A stretch of 64,000 nucleotides of DNA from positions 10,493,455 through 10,557,454 of the forward strand of contig CM031866.1 in the NCBI GenBank assembly GCA_018697195.1, given 5' to 3'. Below are positions 56,721 to 64,000 of this stretch, piece after piece. The position numbers and the translations under genes were made by a program. Under the pieces are notes generated by a model that was not told the DNA's origin, searched no databases, and saw only the letters and a program-made list of their open reading frames with translations. Origin of the DNA: Certhia americana (taxonomy: Eukaryota > Chordata > Aves > Passeriformes > Certhiidae). Position 1 is the stretch's first letter. Each line of letters opens with the position of its first letter.

Positions 56721-56723
56721 CTA
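56646..56723 (-). promoter_or_regulatory. Candidate stop-codon readthrough signal (UAG plus hairpin/pseudoknot)
   Basis: The gag stop TAG (56723-56721) is followed by an 8-nt spacer (AGGGGCCC, 56720-56713). Next comes a perfect 7-bp stem, TGCCTCT (56712-56706) with AGAGGCA (56697-56691), around the 8-nt loop AGCCAGGA. Loop bases GCCAGG (56704-56699) can pair with CCTGGC at 56651-56646, giving a possible pseudoknot with a 39-nt connecting loop. In gammaretroviruses a UAG, an 8-nt spacer and a pseudoknot direct a few percent of ribosomes to read through. The stem and its spacing are seen here; the function is inferred. The long connecting loop differs from the gammaretroviral case. Confidence 0.6.
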
Positions 56724-58490
56724 ACCCTGGTTATTATTCTCTTCTTGAGCATACATAGTAGAGGTTCCTTCAAGGGGGTCTGACAAATCTTCTCTTCTGT
56801 AATACCCGGCAGAGCGGTCCTGGGAGGTTGAGGCTACCTTTATTTTTGTGGAACCCCCTCGATTACTGTTTCCCTCCTTGAGTTGACGCACCCGTGCTGC
56901 CAGGACAGAAGTGGGTTTCCCATCCCACTTTCCCATGTCTTCCCCATGGTCACGCAGAAAGAACCACAAGTCAGCTCGTGGGGTGTATCCTCTTTCTTTA
57001 GCTGGGGAATGTTGGACTTTGACTTTGGGGCCTGTGACTCGCACTGGTGCTGTGTTGATCTTCCTCACCTCCTCCCTTATCTCCCTCATCTCCTCTCTAA
57101 GTTCTTTAGCCACAGCAGAGACATGAGCATGCATCGGGCCATTGACCATACTTTCATAATTCCTAAGCTTGTTGGCCACAGAACCCACTGTCTCTCGGTT
57201 GTTATCTGCATTGATTGTTGCAATGAAGGTGGTGTATTGAGCTGGCCCTAGATTTGCCAGACTCCACAACATTTGCCCTGTGCACCTGACTTTGTCGGGG
57301 TCATTATCGTGCTGTCCACCCCTCCCAAAGAGTACTTCTAGCACCGCCACTTCTCTCAGCTGTTGGATCCCTTCCTCGAGGGTTTTCCAGCGCAGCTTAT
57401 GATGGTGCTCCTGCATTCTCTCTCTGTGGACAAACCGTTCTCTTACACTCATCAAAAGACGCTCCCAGAGGGAAAGGGGCCCAGGCTCCCTTACAAATAC
57501 CTGATCCACACCTGAGTCTTGGGTCAAAGGTCCCAAATTCCTGGCCTCAGTACCATCCAGCTGCACACCTGCACCCATAAGGTCCCAGACCCGGAGTAAC
57601 CAGGTTGTATAAGCCTCACGTCCCCGTCGTACAATGTCCTTCCGCAGGTTACGGAGACTTTCATAGGGCAGAGACTCAGTGACAATCTCTACCTCTGGCT
57701 CCCCTGCATGTTGTGAGGTCCCTCCTTTCTTATCTGATTTCATCTTAGACTTTCTAGTTTCCACAGGGGCGACTGCTGCTGGCTGTGATTTCCCTTGTGG
57801 TTCAGCTGGAGCCTGGACAGATGTAACATCTGTGGGTTCCACTGCTGCACCACAAGAGTCTTCCTTTTTGAGGCAGCAGGAGGGCTTCTCACTAGTGGGG
57901 GAGGTGTGCTCCTTCAGCATCTGGCCTATCTTTTTTAGCAGAACCCCCACCCAATCCGGCTGGTTTGTTTCTGAGGTGGTCTGTGGGGCAGGGTCAGGTT
58001 CTGTGGCACTGTCAGGCTGTCTGGCAGTATCCCTGTTCTCTGGGGCAGGTATCAGGGTGGTTATCCAAGTCAATTTCCCCTTATCTCTGAATGCTAAATA
58101 GAGCAGGCCTGTCAGCAGCACCAGCCACTGCATGACATCATTAGCATACCGAGAAAATGTGAACCCTTCGAAAACTGGTGGGGTAGACCCAAAGAGCCAG
58201 GTGAAGGGTTGGGAGAAAATTTCCCCCGGTGGCATTTCTTCACAGTAGGTGCCATTATTAAAGTAACCCCAAAAACATTCAGTTAGTATGCGATAGCTCT
58301 GGATCAATGAGCCTGCCTTCCAGAGGAAATTAAAAATCCAGGAATTCCTCACATTATCAACCCACAAAATAAACTCGATAACAGCCACGGTAGCTTTAGT
58401 TATGGGACCCATGTCTAGATAACGGGCTACAAATGGAAGAAATATAGCTGTGGCCACGTGCCATCCAAACCTGGGTACACTAGACAACAT
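56721..58490 (-). CDS. gag: Gag polyprotein, ERVL-type capsid
   Basis: The frame is 589 codons long from the first ATG (58490), which has A at -3. The frame is open 11 codons further upstream, but only from a GTG, so the ATG is preferred. The N-terminal part has hydrophobic segments at about residues 10-25, 30-45 and 119-135, which is unusual for a matrix region. There is no Met-Gly start, so no N-myristoylation is expected. A Pro/Ser/Thr-rich linker follows at about 149-270. The region at about 294-449 carries the capsid pattern of ERVL Gag ('LLRVWD', 'LGPLTQDS', 'LEEGIQQLRE', 'ETVGSVANKL'), the family from which the mouse restriction factor Fv1 arose. A charged coiled coil lies at about 457-479 and the C-terminal part is basic. 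No CCHC zinc knuckle is present. The frame ends in UAG and continues in phase as pol. Confidence 0.92.
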   Translation of the reverse strand: MLSSVPRFGWHVATAIFLPFVARYLDMGPITKATVAVIEFILWVDNVRNSWIFNFLWKAGSLIQSYRILTECFWGYFNNGTYCEEMPPGEIFSQPFTWLFGSTPPVFEGFTFSRYANDVMQWLVLLTGLLYLAFRDKGKLTWITTLIPAPENRDTARQPDSATEPDPAPQTTSETNQPDWVGVLLKKIGQMLKEHTSPTSEKPSCCLKKEDSCGAAVEPTDVTSVQAPAEPQGKSQPAAVAPVETRKSKMKSDKKGGTSQHAGEPEVEIVTESLPYESLRNLRKDIVRRGREAYTTWLLRVWDLMGAGVQLDGTEARNLGPLTQDSGVDQVFVREPGPLSLWERLLMSVRERFVHRERMQEHHHKLRWKTLEEGIQQLREVAVLEVLFGRGGQHDNDPDKVRCTGQMLWSLANLGPAQYTTFIATINADNNRETVGSVANKLRNYESMVNGPMHAHVSAVAKELREEMREIREEVRKINTAPVRVTGPKVKVQHSPAKERGYTPRADLWFFLRDHGEDMGKWDGKPTSVLAARVRQLKEGNSNRGGSTKIKVASTSQDRSAGYYRREDLSDPLEGTSTMYAQEENNNQG

Positions 58491-58586
58491 TGTTCTACTT
58501 GATGAAGTTCTTAAATTCAGCACACAAAAAATTAGATTACTCGAACTGTTATTCCTTTTTACCCTTTTTCCTCTCGATGTCTTCAG
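58491..58586 (-). other. Short untranslated leader between primer site and gag
   Basis: Only 96 bases separate the primer binding site from the gag ATG. This is short compared with the several-hundred-base packaging leaders of many exogenous retroviruses. No splice donor is needed, since there is no env. Confidence 0.6.
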
Positions 58587-58605
58587 GCCCCACCGTTGGG
58601 CGCCA
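58587..58605 (-). promoter_or_regulatory. Primer binding site, tRNA-Lys type with one extra base
   Basis: On the minus strand this site reads TGGCGCCCAACGGTGGGGC, 5 bases after the end of the 5' LTR. It matches the complement of the 3' end of tRNA-Lys of the Lys-1,2 type except for one inserted G after the CAACG segment. The position and the TGG start (pairing with the tRNA CCA) identify it as the primer site. ERVL elements are named for a leucine tRNA primer, so a lysine-type site is unexpected. Confidence 0.8.
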
Positions 58606-58610
58606 AAATC

Positions 58611-59345
58611 TGTCTTGGTTTGAAAAAGACAGGGACCAAAGAAAAGGGAAACTTCCCTTGGGGTTTGTTATAATTCCAAAATTGAAAGAGAGGCCTTAGG
58701 CAACGATAAGGAGGGTAGGAATAACAGTTCTTTACTAGTTAGTCCAACAAGGTACATTAACAATAATTACAATATTGACAACAAACAGAACTAGAGGAGG
58801 GGAAAAAAAAAACCAAACACCAAGTCATCACGAGTTTTTTTCTGGTACACCCCCCCCCACTCCCCTCAGACCTGGCACAAGGCAAATAGGCTAGCGTAGC
58901 AGCTCTAGAGGGTGAGATAATTCCGAGGGTTTACAGTGGCCTGGAGCGTTGTCGAAAGAGTTTCCCGGCCTGGCAGGGGCTGTAAAAACAGCGTGGGGAG
59001 ACTTCGAGCAGACTGAGAAACCGTGGGTGCAGGGCAGGGAGGACACGGGTTCCCAAAAGCCCGGTGGGACACACGAAAGACCGGTTGTCCGACTTAGTCC
59101 CGAGGATGAAAGGAAAGCTCAGAGCTCTCCGCCTCCCAGACTGAGCAGCCCTGGCCGTCTTCCCTAGAGCAGAGAGAAAAACTCTCCGACGAAGTGGAAT
59201 CAATTTCTCTGTGTAGCTGCTTCCTTTTGTTTTGTTCCCGGACACCCCATAGTACCGAAAAGCCCCACACACAAGCTATTAGTTTCTTCTTTAGCACTAT
59301 GCTGGGAAAAAATCTATAAGAATCAACCCAAAAAAAACCCCCACA
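58611..59345 (-). repeat. 5' LTR of the provirus, outer part divergent
   Basis: A 735-bp LTR bounded by TG (58611) and CA (59344-59345), paired with 52678-53400. From 58611 to the A-run at 58803-58812 it is identical to the partner, about 190 bases. From 58813 outward it differs by many substitutions and one- or two-base insertions and deletions, including length changes in homopolymer runs. A candidate AGTAAA signal sits at 58736-58731 on the minus strand. This copy would hold the promoter, so the damage, if real, could silence the provirus. Sequencing or assembly error is an alternative cause. Confidence 0.9.
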
Positions 59346-62300
59346 ACCCCTTCTGCTCTGATTTTCATTCTTGGCCTAGAATGCTGTTTTTCCCTAAAAT
59401 ATAACAGTAAAGATTGTCTTACAAATGAAAGTATGTAACATATACTGTTAAACAGATTTTTTGTTTCTTTTTTAATGGTTAGAGTTGGGCGAGCAAATTC
59501 ATGCACATACGAACTTCTTTAGTGGGCAGAGGGAAGGAGAGAACAAAACTCTTTGAAATTCGTTTCAAAACAAATGGGAGTATTCTTTAAAACCGCTGGC
59601 TTGCTAGTAGTGTAGAACATGTTCTCTAGTTTTCAAGCCATGTAATGTCCTTTTTCCTGCTTCTTTGTTTAGAATATGGGCTCTTCGTCTGTCCAGAGGT
59701 TAAAAAAACCTCTTGAAAACATTAACTTATCCTTTTCGAATCACCTGACTTTCATTACAGTTTACTCGCCGATTAAGACATGATTTTCTTAATAGGGAGG
59801 CAATGCGTTTCCCCCAAAACTATATCTTTAAACATTCCTCACACCAACAAAAAAACCCTCCCAGCACAACCAACGCCCTTTAATTCTCTCTTAACTTTTA
59901 AGAACCTATCCTAGATATAAAATAGAGTTAGCATTCAACTGAGGGCTCCACTGAGTATGTTAAGCACGGCCTTTTCATACTTTTGATTCTCCTGATGTAA
60001 ACATACAGTATGGTCAGATAATAATATAGCTTGTGTGTATTAACACATGAAGGAACTCTTTTTAATACACAATGATGTCAGAGCTGGGAACCTGATCATT
60101 GTGTGTTGGTGACCTGTGCTCAGTGGTAAGGAACTTATATTACCCTTCAGGATTTTTACATGCTGCTGGTAAAAATACTGATGTGCCATTGGGGATACCC
60201 ATATTCTTTAAGGCCTTCTTTAATTTTCTGTCGCATGAGTGTTTTTTTCAATCCAGAACGTGGTCTATTTCTACACATATCCACAATACCCTGCAGTCTG
60301 GACTGATTTCTGTGATGAGGAAGACTTGTGATTTTTGCGTCTGAGATGCTGTTTACCTGTATATATGCTCCGGTTTATAACTGAGTTTGTGCACCAGGAG
60401 GAAGAGGCCTCTCAAATGTTCTGATTTGGTCCATTCATCTTGGTGGAAAAGCCTTTGATTCCAGTCTTACTTGTAAAACTGAGTATTCTGTGGTGGATTT
60501 TATGAACGAGACTCCTGGATATTCCTTGCTGATGGAGTGTTGGCCTAGGTGAAAGCTTGTTACAGCTTGAAATTTCACTCTGCCTCTGGCTCGGTCTCCA
60601 CTGTTCCCTGAAGAAGTATTTTACTCCTGGGAAGGAATTGTCAGGTCCTACCCTCAGATTTAGAAGTTGTCTGTAAGTCCTTTCAAGCGTAGAGGTATGT
60701 GATTAAACTTGTGATGTTCAACATCTTGAATGATGTGCGATTTTGGGGAGAAAACTCCTCTGCCTGATTATTCAGAGTTAAGAGACTTGTCCTGCATCCG
60801 GAGGGGTTCCAGAGCTGGGAATTCCAGCAGTGGGCAGAACTTTTTTACAGCTCTCGGCACGTAAGCCCCAGAGATCACACCACATCCCACAGATTTTGTC
60901 TCTGTTTTTTCTCATAGTTGGAACCTTGAGTGATTCCCTACTTAGACCCCAGCTTTCCATACGGTGACCCTCAGACAACCTGAGCTCGCTTCTGTTTTAT
61001 ATTTCATATGGCAAGTTTTTTTGTGTTCAGTTCAGAGCTGTTTTAGCAAATCACCTTACAACTTTTGCGTAGTGTGATGACTTTTGGGATATTCACCCTT
61101 GCGCTGCAATTAAATGATTTACAAGGACTAAGGGTTTGGGCTTCGAGGCTCAGTCTGATTATGCTGGTAAAATTTCCTTTTTAAAATGATTCATCCTCTT
61201 GTTCCTCACACAGTAAAATGGAAATAGGGCTTTCTGAGAAATGCTCCTAAATCCTGTGACTGCGAAAATCGTGTGCATTTGAATGCGCATTACTAAAGGG
61301 TTTCATAAATTTGGTTGAATATTGTACATGAATTTGTATCTGGCCAGGTACTTTTCCTGCAAATCTTGTCCCCGCCTTTACTCACAGATTCTTGGAAAAG
61401 GTAGCTTTTGGTCTGATTTCTAGGCTGATGTGGCACACAGCAGAATGGTTGTGTTTTACAAAGGAGTGGTTTCTCATTTTGTGTGTGGGATTGTGCTGCG
61501 TTTTCTTTTGCTGTTGCCAGTGGGGACTGCCCACTCTGTTTTGCTGCAATTGTCAAGTTCTTTAAGGAGCAAAATGGGGAGTCCACTAACTAAATCATAA
61601 TAACAGGACACTGAGAGTTTTCTAAGGCAAATTAAGCGTAAAGGTATGGGAAAGGAAAAGTAGTCCCATTTCTTGTAATAGTGTTTTCTTGTGGGGTTTT
61701 TTTGATAGGTGCATGTGTTCACAAGGACACATCGTGCTATAGTATGTAGGCATAGGTATTGTCACCCAGTGCTTGTGTTTGTGGGATCGAATTTCCTCAG
61801 CACAGTGTCATGTACCACTGACACCACAAATATGTAAACAATGTTCCTTCTTTCCTGGTGGAGCAACAGGGGGGGGTTTTTTTATTCAGTTAGCTTGTTT
61901 TAGGTACAGCTGACCCCGTTGTGTGACATGAGTGAACTATTCAAGGTCATTAGTCTGCAGAGTTTCTGTCAGGTCACAGTTGTATTGAGGTTTTTATTGG
62001 AGCCGTAACGGGGAGTGCTGCTACATCTCCTTTGAGGTCCTAAACCCAGGCTGTCTCCTAAAAGCTATGGAGACTGTTTGAAATCATTCAGCCTGACCCT
62101 AATCTTGTTGTATCAGTGTGCTTTTACGAAAGATCAAAGGAATTGCTCTTATGTGCTGATATTTGGTGACTTTTCGTTAGTGTAGCATGAAAAGGGCTCT
62201 TTTAAAACCCTGGGCTGTAAACAGTTCTGTACGTCACAGCTCTGGCCTAGGAGTCACGTCACAGCCTGATAGTACCAATCTCACATAGGCATCGTGCTGC

Positions 62301-64000
62301 TGCGCAGAATCTCTGTCAGACACTTGCAACTCTTGCAGGTTTCTTGAACTTTAGGCGTCTTTCAAAAATAGCTTCCCCTGTTTGTCATCTTCCCTCTTCT
62401 ACCTGCGGCGTTTTCTATGCGCCATATTCTCAGCATAGGCAGTCGTGCTGTATTAAACCAACCATACTCTTCCACAGGTCTTTTTGGGTATTTTATAACG
62501 TGTACCTTACTTTCCTTCATATGCCAGTCTGCTACTTTGCTTGTAAGAAATGCAGTGTTTGCTGGGGAGGCAGTCATGCTTTGATATGTGATACACTTGG
62601 AGTCAGTTTTTCAATAAGAAAAAGTCAAGCACAAGAAGTACATAATTTGCATGATCAATCGTGGCTAGGAGTGGGGTGGGACAACCTCTGTGATGAGAAC
62701 ACCAAACGAATAGCCATGTCTTTGCTCATGAAGCTCTACTTAAGCATAATACATTTCAGTGAACCCTATCTGGAGCATTTGCAAAAATGGAAGCTCTGCG
62801 CGGACAATCTCTGCAGTGTCTCCCACAGTTAATGTATGAGTACTTTGCTGGACTCATCTCGGGGGCATGGATTAGCATATTCCTCTTAATTCAGCCAGGG
62901 GCCTTGCACGCTGTGTAAACATCAGCAATTCTTCCAGTTTTAACTTAGGAAATATTCGGTAAAGAATTCTCATATTACATGGTGAAAAAATTTGTGTTTT
63001 TTCTAAGCTTCTGATTAAGAGCTATTTTGAAGTAAGGTGGGGCCATGCGTTTGCCTTGTGGCATTGCAAGCCTTTACTTTCCCTTTTTTTTGACCCTTAA
63101 TGCATCCTTTCCCCAACCACATGAATCTGTTCCTATAAAAACGCAAATTGAGGAAGTTGGTAACCGTTCTGAGTGTAGCAAAAACCTTTTGGTTCCCAGC
63201 TGAGAAAGTAGCTGACAGCAGCCAGTGTTCTTAGCTACCTCGTATACCTCTAAATAGACAGATAATTTTTTTTTAATGTGGTTTACAATGTCTGAACATA
63301 ATTTTCATCCAAAGTAAGGATGCTGATGAATGCTTCCTTCTCTTTTTTAGTAGTGCTAAAAGAAAAACAACTAAACAAACACCGAAATCCCAATTGGAAA
63401 ACTGATTATGGATAAATATGTCTGTACCTATACAAATTGGTTTGAAAGTCATTCTTCTGTTAGTGCAAGTGTGGAACTGAAAGTTCAGAACACACGCCCA
63501 AATCTGTTTTTAAGGGGTCAACGTCAGGGCTGTGTAATGTTTGTCGATTGAAAGGGGATTTGCTCTGGATCTCCTCTCCCTCTCCCTCTCACCTTTCTGG
63601 TGTACTTTGTTGAGCTTACGGAATCATGTCGACCTCCTGATCTGAAAGGAAGAATGGTCATGTCCCTTTACACAGAAAGCCCAACTGTCTACCTCTATTT
63701 AAAATTAATAAGTAGTTTGCATTGCCTGTGAGTTTGCTGTGCATTCCACGGTACCTTCTTGATAGTCCCTGACTAATGCATGAAACTTCCAGTCCTAATT
63801 TAATATCTTATACAAAGCAAGAACTGCATAACTGCTCAAGGATCCTGAACTGAAGAATCCTGGAGACCGGCTTTACAAATTGCACCATCCACCTCATCAA
63901 AATACGCAATTCTCCAGCCTGTGTTAAAAAAAATCAGTTGTGGTAATTCTCTGAGAACAGAGCAATTGGAGGTCAGATTTAAACCCTGGAGTCTGTTTTT
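59346..64000. other. Noncoding right flank, CpG-rich compared with left flank
   Basis: No exon, RNA gene or known repeat was recognised. The longest open frame (62344-62832, plus) is 162 codons without a recognisable domain. I counted 70 CpG dinucleotides in 4655 bases, against 10 in the 4657 bases just left of the provirus. The CpG sites are spread through the whole stretch and do not form one island. This DNA may belong to a different compartment of the genome or be joined wrongly. Confidence 0.55.

Larger units (their letters stand above)
52678..59345 (-). mobile_element. Full-length env-less ERVL-type endogenous retrovirus
   Basis: This is a 6.67-kb provirus on the minus strand with two LTRs, a primer binding site, gag, pro-pol and a polypurine tract. 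Gag has a capsid region of ERVL type. Pol has protease, reverse transcriptase, RNase H and integrase in that order, all with intact catalytic residues. Only 137 bases separate the pol stop from the 3' LTR, so neither env nor the dUTPase found downstream of integrase in mammalian ERVL is present. The two long frames contain no frameshift, and the only in-frame stop is the UAG between them, which suggests a recent insertion. The LTRs agree exactly over their first 190 bases or so, then the right-hand copy diverges abruptly. No target-site duplication is visible: the flanking hexamers are TCTCTG on the left and ACCCCT on the right. Confidence 0.93.

Noticed and set aside
53641..57251. Many plus-strand open frames opposite the provirus
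   Set aside because: They are antisense shadows of the gag and pol frames and contain no recognisable domain.
62344..62832. Plus-strand open frame of 162 codons in the right flank
   Set aside because: Rich in Cys and His but without a regular spacing pattern. It begins without any gene context and matches no family I know.

Overview
The window looks like nuclear DNA of a passerine bird. It is AT-rich and almost free of coding sequence. It carries an old CR1 retroposon fragment, a SINE with a tRNA-Ile head and a CR1-type tail (the TguSINE1 type known from songbirds), and one young endogenous retrovirus of the ERVL (class III) lineage. The species assignment is an inference from these repeats. 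No host gene, exon, tRNA or rRNA could be recognised with confidence.

Layout: positions 1-52677 are AT-rich, strongly CpG-depleted noncoding DNA with homopolymer tracts, the CR1 fragment (about 6020-6402) and the SINE (15388-15527). Positions 52678-59345 are a complete provirus on the minus strand. Read in its own direction it runs: 5' LTR (58611-59345), tRNA-Lys-type primer binding site (58587-58605), gag (58490-56721), a single in-frame UAG, pro-pol (56720-53538), polypurine tract, 3' LTR (52678-53400). Both reading frames are open from end to end, and protease, reverse transcriptase, RNase H and integrase keep their catalytic residues. There is no env and no room for a dUTPase. Positions 59346-64000 are noncoding DNA of clearly different character, with about seven times the CpG density of the left flank.

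The provirus genes work as one unit: Gag would build the particle, and Pol would be made as a Gag-Pol extension when ribosomes read through the UAG. An 8-nt spacer, a perfect 7-bp hairpin and a possible pseudoknot partner lie just downstream, in the arrangement known from gammaretroviruses. Without env the element would be expected to amplify inside cells.

The points most worth checking are this readthrough signal, the unusual Gag (N-terminal hydrophobic segments, no zinc knuckle), the Lys-type primer site in an ERVL-like element, and three independent signs that the right part of the 5' LTR and everything beyond it may come from another locus or be poor-quality sequence: an abrupt start of LTR divergence, no target-site duplication, and a step in CpG density.
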